A stretch of 64,000 nucleotides of DNA, taken from Rhodospirillaceae bacterium. GTDB lineage: Bacteria > Pseudomonadota > Alphaproteobacteria > GCA-2721365. Shown piece by piece: positions 33,390 through 42,122 of this stretch (within the stretch, counting starts at the first letter, position 1; every line of letters starts with the position of its first letter). The stretch spans positions 1-64,000 of the forward strand of contig PBKC01000072.1 of NCBI GenBank assembly GCA_002721365.1. The letters are read 5' to 3'. The notes beneath the pieces are model-generated. The model was not told the DNA's origin and did no database searches. It saw nothing but the letters and a program-made list of their open reading frames with translations. The translations under genes were made by a program, and so were the position numbers.

Positions 33390-34478
33390 TCAATGGCCCT
33401 GCTGGCGGGTGAAGGCGGTGAAGTCGAAGACCGCCGCGACGCCGCCGGCGGTACCGGTCGCAAGATAGTCGCCGTCGGGCGACCATTGCAGCGCGTCGAT
33501 CGATTCGCCATCGGCATGCCGGAGGACGATTTCCCGCCCGCCACTGATATCGGCCAACAGGACGCAGCCGTCGTCATAACCCGCGGCGACGAGGGGATGG
33601 TTGGGATGGCAGGAGATGCGGGTGACCGGACAGTCGGCGGCGACGCCCAGCGCCCGCGGCCAGCCCGGCTCGTAGCCGGTCCGACGGCGCATCGGCCAGC
33701 ACAGGACGGCGCTGTTGCCGCCGCCGGCGAGATAGCGGGAATCGGAGGTCCAGGCGAGTTCCTTCGGTGACCGGTCCCCGCCATGCATGATCACCTTGTG
33801 GCCGTCGGCGGCTCGCCAGCAGCGGGCCGAATGGCCGACCGATGCGGCCACATGCTCGGAATCGGGGCTCCAAGCGAGGGAGTGGCAGACGCCATGGACG
33901 GCGAGGTCGCGTCGCGTCGCATCCTTTCCGAGTCCGGACCACACGGTCGTCCCGCCTTCATAGGCGACAGCGAGATGGCGGCCGTCCGGGCTGAAGGACA
34001 GGTCGGTGATCGGTTCCGGATGGTCGGTCCAGGAACTGAGCCGGTTGCCGCGGGAATCGAAGATTTCGACCTTCGTACGATGGGCGACGGCGCGTCCGAC
34101 GGCCGGGTGGACGTCGATGCAGAGCGTCGAACCGTCACCGTAATCGGCAATCTCCGCTCCGAACCCGTCGCCGTTGATGAAGGCGACGCGTCCGTCGGCG
34201 CCGGCGCAGACGAAGCGGTCGTCGGCGCAGTCGCGCCGGATCGCAGTGATCGAACGGTGATGCAGCGCGGCTGCGGACATCATTCGCGCGGCGAACCGGC
34301 GCAAAGGCACCAGCCGCAGCGTTCCGTCGCTCAGTCCGAATGCCAGATGGTCGACGGACCGGCTGAAGCAGGCGGTGCCGACAGGCTGATCGACCGTCCA
34401 CCGGGTCATCTGCACGCCCGGTACATTCGCGGGCTGCGGGAAGCCCAACGCCAGCGCTGGGGACATCAGCGACAGCAT
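33390..34478 (-). CDS. WD40-repeat beta-propeller protein
   Basis: A 362-residue cytoplasmic protein with about seven WD40-like repeats; clear ones contain PITDLSFSPDGRHLAVAYEG, CHSLAWSPDSEHVAASVG, LAWTSDSRYLAGGGNSAVL and ALQWSPDGDYLATGTAGG. Such propellers scaffold protein complexes. No catalytic domain is attached and no signal peptide is evident, unlike the exported DUF192 neighbour. Partner unknown. Confidence 0.85.
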   Translation of the reverse strand: MLSLMSPALALGFPQPANVPGVQMTRWTVDQPVGTACFSRSVDHLAFGLSDGTLRLVPLRRFAARMMSAAALHHRSITAIRRDCADDRFVCAGADGRVAFINGDGFGAEIADYGDGSTLCIDVHPAVGRAVAHRTKVEIFDSRGNRLSSWTDHPEPITDLSFSPDGRHLAVAYEGGTTVWSGLGKDATRRDLAVHGVCHSLAWSPDSEHVAASVGHSARCWRAADGHKVIMHGGDRSPKELAWTSDSRYLAGGGNSAVLCWPMRRRTGYEPGWPRALGVAADCPVTRISCHPNHPLVAAGYDDGCVLLADISGGREIVLRHADGESIDALQWSPDGDYLATGTAGGVAAVFDFTAFTRQQGH

Positions 34479-34627
34479 GCGGTCCTTTGCATTCTCATTC
34501 CGTTCTGTCCGCGACCGACCTTCATCGGTCTTCCGTCAGCCGCTTAGGGTCGGTGGCTCGATTGTCACTTCAACGACGATCATAGGGCACCATCGTTGCC
34601 AAAGCGCCACAACAAACCGCAAGACAA

Positions 34628-35803
34628 TTATGTGTCCGCGTCCGTAGCGGCTAAGCGTCCGAAGCCGCGCTCCAGATCGGCGATCAGGTCGTCCGGGTCC
34701 TCAAGCCCCGCATGGATGCGAAGTGTCGGGCCCGGCTTTTCCCAGCGGGTGGCCGTCCGAATGCTCTCGGGATGGGTCGGGATGATCAGGCTTTCATAGC
34801 CACCCCAGGAATATCCCATGCCGAACAGCTCCAACCCATCCAGCATAGCCGCCAACGCATCCTTAGAGTATTTATTTAGAACAACGCCGAAAAGCCCTGA
34901 TGCGCCGAGGAAATCCCGCTTCCATAGCGTGTGTCCTGGGTCGTCCGGCAAAGCGGGATACAGGACTTCGGAGACCTCAGGCCGCTGTTGCAGCCAACGG
35001 GCGAGACGCAGGGCATTCTCCTGGTGTCGTACCAGCCGAACCGAGAGTGTGCGAAGGCCGCGGAGCGCCAGATAGCAGTCGTCCGGGCCGGGACAGCCGC
35101 CAAGCTCCACCGCCGTTCGGCGAATGGCGTCATGCGTCGCTTCCGTCGCGCTGACGATGCCCAGCATGGCATCGGAATGGCCGACGACATACTTGGTGCC
35201 GGCCTGAACCGACACATCGACGCCATGGTCGAAGGGTTTGAAATACAAAGGCGATGCCCAGGTATTATCCATGATCGTCACGGCCCCGGCCGCTTTGGCC
35301 GCTGCGGCGATGGCGGGAATGTCCTGAACCTCGAAGGTCTGCGAGCCGGGGGATTCGGTGAACACCACCTTGGTCTCGGGGCGGATGAGATCGGCGATGC
35401 CGGCGCCGATCATCGGGTCGAAGAAGGTCGTCTCGATTCCGAAATTCGCCAGCATTCCCTTCGCAAACGCCCGGGTCGGCCCGTAGCAGCTGTCGACCAG
35501 AAGCAGATGGTCGCCGGGCTTGAGGAAAGCCAGCAGGGCGGTGCAGATCGCCGCCTTGCCCGAGGCTACCGCGGTCGATCGGTAAGCGCCCTCGGCGGCC
35601 GCGACGGCATCTTCCAGCGCGAAGGTCGTCGGCGTTCCGTTCCGTCCGTAATAGGTCTTGTGAAAATCGCGCTTGCCGGCGTTTTCCAGGGCGGCCACCG
35701 TCGGGAAAACGATCGTCGAGGCGTGATAGACGGGCGGATTGACGACGCCGTGATTGCGCTCGGGATCACGTCCGGCGGTGACGAGAACGGTGTCCTGCTT
35801 CAT
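34628..35803 (-). CDS. metC: Cystathionine beta-lyase
   Basis: A 391-residue PLP enzyme of the Cys/Met metabolism family. The Schiff-base lysine is in VQAGTKYVVGHSDAMLG, the phosphate-binding and tyrosine segments include YYGRNGTPTTFALEDAV and VASGKAAICTALLAF, and the C-terminal SWGGYESL and TLRIHAGLEDPDDL are typical of the beta-lyase subgroup. It cleaves cystathionine to homocysteine, pyruvate and ammonia, or acts on related beta-substituted cysteines. The ATG at 35803 is preceded by GGAAAA. It diverges from the symporter gene. Confidence 0.9.
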   Translation of the reverse strand: MKQDTVLVTAGRDPERNHGVVNPPVYHASTIVFPTVAALENAGKRDFHKTYYGRNGTPTTFALEDAVAAAEGAYRSTAVASGKAAICTALLAFLKPGDHLLLVDSCYGPTRAFAKGMLANFGIETTFFDPMIGAGIADLIRPETKVVFTESPGSQTFEVQDIPAIAAAAKAAGAVTIMDNTWASPLYFKPFDHGVDVSVQAGTKYVVGHSDAMLGIVSATEATHDAIRRTAVELGGCPGPDDCYLALRGLRTLSVRLVRHQENALRLARWLQQRPEVSEVLYPALPDDPGHTLWKRDFLGASGLFGVVLNKYSKDALAAMLDGLELFGMGYSWGGYESLIIPTHPESIRTATRWEKPGPTLRIHAGLEDPDDLIADLERGFGRLAATDADT

Positions 35804-36042
35804 GGCTTTTCCATCACGTGCTTGATTGTCCGCGTCACGGTCGACCCGCAACCATGTGACGCCGTATTCGAAATCTGCGTTAGGGTCTCGGGGCCGATCA
35901 AGACCGGCGTCCTCACCCGACCGGACCGGAGACGCCTTGATCTAAGGAGAGTCGGCCCGGCACTATGGCACCCGTGGCCGGCGCGGGCAAAGGGCGCTTC
36001 ACCGGTCGCCGGAGACGGTGGAAACGCGAGAGCGAGGGGACC

Positions 36043-37323
36043 GTGGGCAAAGCGACGCTGACGACGCAGATCATCGTGGCCATGCTGGCGGGCGCCGTCG
36101 TCGGGATCGCCATCAATGTCATCTGGCCCGACTCCGCATTCGTCAGGGACATCGTCGTCGACGGTCTGTTCGGCACGATCGGAGCGATCTTCGTGTCGGG
36201 TCTCAAGATGCTGGTGGTGCCGCTGGTGCTGGTGTCGCTGGTTTCCGGTGTAACGACCTTGGGCGACGTAGCCGCCCTGGGGCGGATCGGCGCGAAGGCG
36301 TTGGTGTTCTATCTGGGAACCACGGCCATCGCGATCACCATCGCCCTGGTTCTGGCGGCCGTCGTCTCGCCCGGATCGGCGATCGAGCTCCAATCGGACG
36401 CCGCCGGCTTCGAGGCCTCGGAAGCGCCGCCGCTCAGCCAGGTCATCACCGACCTCGTTCCCAGTAACCCGGTGGCGGCGATGGCGGACGGCAACATGCT
36501 GCAGATCATCGTCTTCGCCATCCTGTTCGGGGTGGCGGTGACGTTGGCCGGCGAACGCGGTCAGCATGTGAAGAATCTGTTCGAGGATCTGAACGCGGTG
36601 GTCATGCATCTCGTCGGGATCGTGATGATCATCGCGCCCATCGGCGTGTTCTGTTTGATCGCCAGGACCTTCGCTGACCAGGGATTGGACGTGATCCTGC
36701 CGCTGGCCAAGTATTTCTTCACCGTCTTGGCAGCGTTGGCCGCGCACGCTTTCGGGACCTACGGCCTGCTTCTCTCCGTGGTGGGGCGGCTGAACCCGCT
36801 CCGCTTCTTCTCGAAGATGCGGGCGGCGGCGGTCTTCGCCTTCAGCACGGCGAGCTCCAACGCGACGATTCCGGTGACGCTCAAGACCGCGGAGGAACGG
36901 TTGGGGGTCGACAACGGCGTGGCCTCGTTCACCGTGCCGCTGGGAGCCACGATCAACATGGACGGCACCGCGATCATGCAGGGCGTGGCCACGGTCTTCA
37001 TCGCCAACGCTTACGGCGTCGACCTCGGCGTCGGTGAATTCCTGACGGTGATTCTGACGGCCACTCTGGCATCGGTCGGAACCGCCGGCGTGCCGGGCGT
37101 CGGGCTGATCATGCTGGCGATGGTGCTGCGCCAGGTCGGTCTGCCGGTCGAAGGCATCGCCCTGATCATCGGCGTCGACCGTCTGCTCGACATGACTCGG
37201 ACCGCCGTCAACATCACCGGCGACGCGACCGTCACCACGATCATCGCTCAAAGCGAGAAGGCGTTCGACCGCGAGACGTTCGACAATCCCGAAGCCGGGG
37301 TGATCGAGGCAGGGAAGGCTTGA
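36043..37323 (+). CDS. Dicarboxylate/amino acid:cation symporter (DAACS family)
   Basis: A 426-residue inner-membrane carrier of the GltP/DctA family, with eight membrane helices and two re-entrant loops. The serine-rich loop is AFSTASSNATIPVTL, followed by the NMDGTA motif in PLGATINMDGTAIMQGVAT, and the last helices carry IGVDRLLDMTRTAVNITGD with the substrate arginine region. It would import dicarboxylates or acidic/neutral amino acids with H+ or Na+. GTG 36043 with GAGGGG just upstream is preferred; an ATG at 35965 would add a basic 26-residue tail. Confidence 0.92.
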   Translation: MGKATLTTQIIVAMLAGAVVGIAINVIWPDSAFVRDIVVDGLFGTIGAIFVSGLKMLVVPLVLVSLVSGVTTLGDVAALGRIGAKALVFYLGTTAIAITIALVLAAVVSPGSAIELQSDAAGFEASEAPPLSQVITDLVPSNPVAAMADGNMLQIIVFAILFGVAVTLAGERGQHVKNLFEDLNAVVMHLVGIVMIIAPIGVFCLIARTFADQGLDVILPLAKYFFTVLAALAAHAFGTYGLLLSVVGRLNPLRFFSKMRAAAVFAFSTASSNATIPVTLKTAEERLGVDNGVASFTVPLGATINMDGTAIMQGVATVFIANAYGVDLGVGEFLTVILTATLASVGTAGVPGVGLIMLAMVLRQVGLPVEGIALIIGVDRLLDMTRTAVNITGDATVTTIIAQSEKAFDRETFDNPEAGVIEAGKA

Positions 37324-37441
37324 CGCCGGCGCCGCGGATTTATCCACCGGTCAAAATTAATGTCGCCGACTAACGTATGTTACTGCCGGCACGTCGGGGC
37401 GCCGGCATGGTCCTCTTCAGCGAAGCGTTGGAGACGGATCG

Positions 37442-37918
37442 ATGATCGCACCCCAGGACAACACCGACGTCGAGACCATCCTGTCCGGGCAGCGGACCCT
37501 GCTTTTGAGCAGGGACGAAAACGACGGCGGAAGCCGAGTCGATCAGGTTTGCTTCGCGAATGACGGTTCTATCGTCTATCTGGCGGTTCCCGGTGGAGAC
37601 CCCGCGCTAGAGAGCGGCGTGCTCGGTACCAAGGTCGTTCTGACCCTCCGTTACCCCCTTGCAGGGATGAAACAGTTCGGCGAATTGACGATGGCCGGAA
37701 CCGCCATCGTCGCCGATGCCGACGACCTGCCCGCCGCCGTCGCCAAAGCGCTGGCGGAGCGTGTGGCCGAGGTGGGGGCTAGGGGATCGACGGTGACCCT
37801 GAAAGTACGGCCCTGGCTTGCCTGCACAACCTCCGAGCCCCGTTTTGGTGACGTTTCGAGGACCGACTTCGCATGGGTGCCGGTCCTAAGCGGGAGTGCT
37901 TCCGCCCTGGCGAAGTAG
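37442..37918 (+). CDS. Hypothetical 158-residue protein, possible split beta-barrel
   Basis: The sequence QRTLLLSRDENDGGSRVDQV then GSIVYLAVPGGDPALESG and VVLTLRYPLAGMKQFGELTM resembles the start of a split beta-barrel, FMN-binding or PNPOx-like fold, but without a secure motif. No signal peptide or membrane span. It stands alone between the symporter and a DksA-type gene. The function is not known and the fold suggestion is weak. Confidence 0.6.
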   Translation: MIAPQDNTDVETILSGQRTLLLSRDENDGGSRVDQVCFANDGSIVYLAVPGGDPALESGVLGTKVVLTLRYPLAGMKQFGELTMAGTAIVADADDLPAAVAKALAERVAEVGARGSTVTLKVRPWLACTTSEPRFGDVSRTDFAWVPVLSGSASALAK

Positions 37919-38157
37919 GCGGGTCGGCCATCGATCGGCCTCGAATCCAGAAGGTCACGAGCGCTTCACGTCTCGTGTCGCCGTGAGGTGAGGCGGCCGA
38001 CTTGATGCGGGTTGCCTTGGTTTCCTCCGAAAGACATTTAGTTCAATAGAGTAGGCCTTCTTCTTCGCATCTGGCAGGAGCTGGATCGGACGTGGCTTGC
38101 TGCCGGGGATGCACGACCGACGGTGGTGCATCGCGTGTCCTTTCGTCGGAGATCGAT

Positions 38158-38493
38158 ATGCCGGACCTGTCCGCGATCAAGAAGTCCCTGACTGCCCGAC
38201 TGGAGGAGCTCCAAACCTCCACCGAGGCCACGGCCGAAAGTCGGAAACCGGTCGAACTCGATCAGGCGGCGGTGGGGCGCCTTTCGCGAATGGACGCCTT
38301 ACAGGTGCAAGCCATGGCGCAGGCGACCGAGCGCCACCGCGAGCAGGAAATCGCTCGGATCAAGGCGGCGCTCGATCGGATCGAGGCGGACGAGTTCGGC
38401 TATTGCATCGTCTGTGGCGAGGAGATCGCCCCCAAGCGCCTGGAGATCGATCCGACCGTGCCGACCTGTATCGTCTGCGCGTCCGGCAAGTGA
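38158..38493 (+). CDS. DksA/TraR-family zinc-finger protein
   Basis: A 111-residue protein with an N-terminal coiled coil (about 10-75, EELQTSTEATAES then ATERHREQEIARIKAALDRI) and a C-terminal four-cysteine zinc finger in GYCIVCGEEI and PTCIVCASGK. It belongs to the short DksA/TraR class that binds the RNA polymerase secondary channel and adjusts transcription. It is shorter than DksA and the coiled-coil tip acidic pair (DALQ near 63) differs, so it may not replace DksA. Start at 38158 chosen because the upstream extension is not conserved-like. Confidence 0.88.
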   Translation: MPDLSAIKKSLTARLEELQTSTEATAESRKPVELDQAAVGRLSRMDALQVQAMAQATERHREQEIARIKAALDRIEADEFGYCIVCGEEIAPKRLEIDPTVPTCIVCASGK

Positions 38494-38569
38494 CCCACGG
38501 TATGGGCATGACGGCTTTCCGCTGCCGGCGCTGGCCAACGCTGCGATGTCGAAGATGTCGCTCCGGCTA

Positions 38570-39424
38570 TTACGCCACGCTTTCGACCGGGAGATCCATG
38601 AGGCGTCCCCATTCGTTCCAGGACCCGTCATAGACCGCCCACTGGTCGTTGCCGGACATGTGAAGGGCAAGGGCCAGCATGCAGGCGGTGACGCCCAGAC
38701 CGCAGGTGGTGATGACCGGCTTGTCCGGGTCGATGCCCTGGGCCACGAACAGGCCGCGTAGTTCCTCTGTCGAGCGCACCGTCTTGTCCGGGTTGACGAG
38801 GTCCTCCCAGAACACGTTGACGCTTCGCGGAATGTGTCCGCGGCGGGTGCCGGGATAGCGTTCCTCGATTTCCCCGGACCAGCGATTGGGCGTGCGGGCA
38901 TCGGCGAGCTGGAGATCCGGCTTGTCGAGGGCGGCGAGGACGTCCTGCCAGCGGACGACCAATTCCGGACGCGCATGCGGGGTGAAGGTGACTGGAGTAG
39001 GCTTCGCGACGCCGGCCTCGGTAGGCCGGCCCTCCGCCAGCCATTTCGGCAGGCCGCCGTTCAGGATAGCGACGTTGTCATAGCCGAACAGGCGGAACAT
39101 CCACCATGCCCGCGCCGCACTGAACAGGCCGATCGAGTCGTAGGCGACGATCTTCTTGCCGTCGCCGAGACCCAATGCCCCGACCTTCTCGGCGAAGACT
39201 TCGGCGCCGGGCAGCATATAATCGAGTTCGTGGTCGGGGTCGGCGATATCCGCGAAGTCGAAGAAGACGGCGCCGGGGATGTGCCGGGCTTCGTACTCGG
39301 CCCTGGCGTCGAGGCCGGTGTCGGCCAGATGAAAGGTCGCGTCGATGACGCGGACATCGGGATCGTTCAGGTGCTCGGCCAGCCATTCGGTGCTGACCAG
39401 GACCTGGTCTCTTCGGTCGGTCAC
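38570..39424 (-). CDS. sseA: 3-mercaptopyruvate sulfurtransferase, tandem copy 1
   Basis: A 284-residue protein of two rhodanese domains. The active-site loop of domain 2 is TTCGLGVTACMLAL (Cys241), in which Leu replaces the Ser of the CGSGVT loop found in the other two copies. It would move sulfur from 3-mercaptopyruvate to thiol acceptors. It uses a GTG start at 39424 with GGAGA six bases upstream; the frame from 39463 is not used. It is closely similar to the adjacent copy 2 throughout, which points to a recent duplication. Confidence 0.88.
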   Translation of the reverse strand: MTDRRDQVLVSTEWLAEHLNDPDVRVIDATFHLADTGLDARAEYEARHIPGAVFFDFADIADPDHELDYMLPGAEVFAEKVGALGLGDGKKIVAYDSIGLFSAARAWWMFRLFGYDNVAILNGGLPKWLAEGRPTEAGVAKPTPVTFTPHARPELVVRWQDVLAALDKPDLQLADARTPNRWSGEIEERYPGTRRGHIPRSVNVFWEDLVNPDKTVRSTEELRGLFVAQGIDPDKPVITTCGLGVTACMLALALHMSGNDQWAVYDGSWNEWGRLMDLPVESVA

Positions 39425-39513
39425 GCTGTTCTCCAATACTCTACTCGAGTCAGCCGCCGTCACGCCGTCGTGACGAGCAGACTTCAGGAACGGGAATTCC
39501 GTGTGGGCGAGGC

Positions 39514-40368
39514 CTAGGCTTCCGACACCGCCGGCAGGTCTTCACGCCGCCCCCATTCGTCCCAGGAGCCGTCGTAGACCGTCCAGCGGTCGTTCCCGAC
39601 CATGTGGAGGGCAAGGCCCAGCATGCAGGCGGTGACGCCGGAACCGCAGGTGGTGATGACCTCGCGGTTAAGGTCGACGCCACGGGCGTCGAAAAGCTGG
39701 CGAAGCTCGTCGGTCGTGCGGACCGTCTTGTCGGGATTCAGCAGCTCGGCCCAGTAGAGGTTGACGCTCCCCGGCATGTGGCCGCGGCGGACGCCGGGAT
39801 AGCGGTCCTGTTCCGCGCCGGACCAGCGGCCCGGGGTGCGGGCGTCCACAAGCTGCAGGTCGGGCTTGTCGAGGGCGGCGAGGACATCCTGCCAGCGCTG
39901 GACCATTTCGGGGTGCTCGTTCGGGGTGAACGCCGCCGGCGACGGGTTCTGCGCACCGATCTCGATGGGCCGTCCTTCCGCCAGCCATTTCGGCAGACCG
40001 CCGTCGAGCACGGCGACATCGTCATGGCCGAACAGCTTGAACATCCACCAGACCCGTGCCGCGCTGTAGAGGCCAAGCGAATCGTAGACGACGATCTTCT
40101 TGCCGTCGCCGAGGCCCAGCGCCCCGACCTTCTCGGCGAACAGCTTGGCGTCCGGCAGCATGTGGGTGAGCTCGTGGTCCGGATCGGCGATGTCGTCGAT
40201 GTCGAAGAACACGGCGCCGGGAATGTGCTGGGCTTCGAACTCCGCCTGGGCGTCGCGCCCCAAATCCGCGAGATGGAAGGTCGCATCGGCGATGCGGACA
40301 TTGGGGTCGTCCAGATGCTCCGCCAGCCACGCGGTGCTGACCAGGGCCTCGGCTCTGCGGTCGGTCAT
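39514..40368 (-). CDS. sseA: 3-mercaptopyruvate sulfurtransferase, tandem copy 2
   Basis: A 284-residue two-domain rhodanese protein with the canonical active-site loop TTCGSGVTACMLGL (Cys241). The inter-domain and C-terminal signatures RTPGRWSG, RGHMPGSVNLYWAELLNPDK and YDGSWDEWGRR match the 3-mercaptopyruvate sulfurtransferase subgroup. GGAGAAAG lies just before ATG 40368. It is the middle copy and is very like copy 1 in length and sequence. All three are on the minus strand with gaps of 19 to 89 bases, so they are probably cotranscribed. Confidence 0.9.
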   Translation of the reverse strand: MTDRRAEALVSTAWLAEHLDDPNVRIADATFHLADLGRDAQAEFEAQHIPGAVFFDIDDIADPDHELTHMLPDAKLFAEKVGALGLGDGKKIVVYDSLGLYSAARVWWMFKLFGHDDVAVLDGGLPKWLAEGRPIEIGAQNPSPAAFTPNEHPEMVQRWQDVLAALDKPDLQLVDARTPGRWSGAEQDRYPGVRRGHMPGSVNLYWAELLNPDKTVRTTDELRQLFDARGVDLNREVITTCGSGVTACMLGLALHMVGNDRWTVYDGSWDEWGRREDLPAVSEA

Positions 40369-40387
40369 GTCTTTCTCCGTGGGAAGG

Positions 40388-41239
40388 TCAGGTTTCGATG
40401 GGGGTATCCGAGCGACCACCCCACTCGGTCCAGGAACCGTCGTAGACGGCGACATCCTTCCGTCCGACGAGATGAAGGCCCAATGCCAGGACACAGGCGG
40501 TGATGCCGGACCCGCAGCTGGTGATGACCGGCCGATCGCGGCCGATCCCCGACTTGTCGAAGGCAGCGTCCAGGGCGTCGGCATCCCGCACCGTCTTGTC
40601 GGCCGGATTCAGAAGCTCGGTGTATGGCAGGCTGAAGCTGCCGGGGATGTGACCGCCGCGCAGGCCGGCGCGGGGCTCCGCCTCGGTTCCCCGGAAGCGC
40701 CCCGCCGAGCGGGCATCGAGAACGTCGGCCCGGCGGCTGTCGATATTGGCGCGGACGTCGTCGACGGTCACCAGCAGGTTGCGGTTCAGCTTGGCACGGA
40801 ATGCCGCCGGACGCGGATGGACAGCGCCGCTCTCGACCGGTCGGCCCTCGGCCATCCATTTGGGCAGACCGCCGTCGAGGACCGAGACCTTGTCATGTCC
40901 GAAAGCCCGCATCATCCACCAGGCGCGGGCCGCGCTCGACAGGCCGTTGGTGTCGTAGACGACGACATGGTCATCACTGGAAATGCCGAGTTCGCCCACC
41001 TTGGCCGCGAACAGCTCCTCCGACGGCATCATATGCGGCAGATCGCTGTCGGGGTCGGATATGGCGTCGACGTCGAAGAACACCGCGCCCGGAATGTGGC
41101 GCTCCAGGAACTCGGCGGCCGGGTCGCGCTTCATGGCCGGCATGTGCCAGGACCCATCGACCACGGAAATCTTCGGATCGTCCAGCCGTTCGGCGAGCCA
41201 CGCCGTATCGACCAGTGATTCCGGATGCACGTACCCCAT
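40388..41239 (-). CDS. sseA: 3-mercaptopyruvate sulfurtransferase, tandem copy 3
   Basis: A 283-residue two-domain rhodanese protein with active-site loop TSCGSGITACVLAL. It is the most diverged of the three tandem copies: the N-terminal part reads MGYVHPESLVDTAWLAERLD and the domain-2 loop lacks the RTPGRWSG wording (SARSAGRFRG-like instead). It is the first gene of the minus-strand run after AlaX. The divergence suggests that this is the older or original gene and that copies 1 and 2 arose from a later duplication. Confidence 0.9.
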   Translation of the reverse strand: MGYVHPESLVDTAWLAERLDDPKISVVDGSWHMPAMKRDPAAEFLERHIPGAVFFDVDAISDPDSDLPHMMPSEELFAAKVGELGISSDDHVVVYDTNGLSSAARAWWMMRAFGHDKVSVLDGGLPKWMAEGRPVESGAVHPRPAAFRAKLNRNLLVTVDDVRANIDSRRADVLDARSAGRFRGTEAEPRAGLRGGHIPGSFSLPYTELLNPADKTVRDADALDAAFDKSGIGRDRPVITSCGSGITACVLALGLHLVGRKDVAVYDGSWTEWGGRSDTPIET

Positions 41240-41286
41240 CTGCGAAACCTCCCCAACGTGAAACGGTGACGGTGGCGCGGCGGCCG

Positions 41287-41991
41287 CTATTCGTCGAAGG
41301 CGATGACGATCCTACGGTTCTGTCGCCCCTTATTCTCGATTTTGGCCACCTTGACGGCGCCAATCTCCCCCGTGTGCGCGACATGGGTGCCGCCGCAGGC
41401 CTGCAGATCGACGCCTTCGACATCGATCAGGCGGACATGGCCGCTGCCGCGGGGCGGGGCGACCGACATGGTCTTCACCAGATCCGGCTGGGCATCGAGC
41501 TCGGCGTCGGTGACCCAGCGCGCCGAGACCGGGTGGTCTTCGGCGATCAGCCGATTGAGGTCCGCGGTGAGCGCGTCCTTGTCGGGAACCTGTCCGAGGA
41601 TGTCGAAATCGAGCCGGCTCTTGTCCGTCCCGACCTGCCCGCCGGTCACCTTGCCCTCGACCAGCGAGGACAGAAGGTGGAGGCAAGTATGCATGCGCAT
41701 CAGCCGATGCCGCCTTGACCAGTCGATCTCGGCGGTGACCGGGGTCCCGACCGCGGGGCGTTCGGCGTTGTCCGCGAGCTCGTGGATCACCGTGTCGCCT
41801 TCACCTTTGACGGTATTCACGACAGCGAGCTCGGTGCCGTCTTTGAGTGTCAACCGACCGATATCCCCCGGCTGGCCGCCGCCGGTGGGATAGAAGACGG
41901 TGCGGTCGAGAACGATGCCACGCTCATCGATCGCGGTGACGGTGGCATCGCAGGCGGTGTCGTAGGGGGCGGTGCGGAAGATCAGGTCCAT
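41287..41991 (-). CDS. AlaX-type alanyl-tRNA editing protein
   Basis: A 234-residue free-standing editing domain related to the AlaRS C-terminal editing part. The zinc motif is present as RMHTCLHLLSS (HxxxH) and QACGGTHVAHTG (CxxxH). It also has the YPTGGGQPGD strand-loop and the C-terminal RIVIAF segment. It removes serine or glycine wrongly attached to tRNA-Ala in trans. It sits upstream of the three sulfurtransferases and downstream of cysK on the same strand, a sulfur/amino-acid neighbourhood. Confidence 0.92.
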   Translation of the reverse strand: MDLIFRTAPYDTACDATVTAIDERGIVLDRTVFYPTGGGQPGDIGRLTLKDGTELAVVNTVKGEGDTVIHELADNAERPAVGTPVTAEIDWSRRHRLMRMHTCLHLLSSLVEGKVTGGQVGTDKSRLDFDILGQVPDKDALTADLNRLIAEDHPVSARWVTDAELDAQPDLVKTMSVAPPRGSGHVRLIDVEGVDLQACGGTHVAHTGEIGAVKVAKIENKGRQNRRIVIAFDE

Positions 41992-42057
41992 CGGGTCACT
42001 GCTCTATGGCTTGTCGCTCCCTCGAAGTCCGGCACCCGATAGGCGGGAGCGGCTTCC

Positions 42058-42083
42058 GGATTCACGCCTGCGCGAGAATGACG
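42058..42083. repeat. REP-like palindrome, second copy
   Basis: GGATTCACGCCTGCGCGAGA and ATGACG read on the other strand as CGTCATTCTCGCGCAGGCG followed by TGAATCC, the same family as 834-859, with mismatches. It occupies the AlaX-cysK gap. No other gene is seen in the 130-base interval. Confidence 0.55.
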
Positions 42084-42122
42084 GGTAGGAGCGGTCGGTA
42101 TGTTCACAATCGCTCGCCGCGT

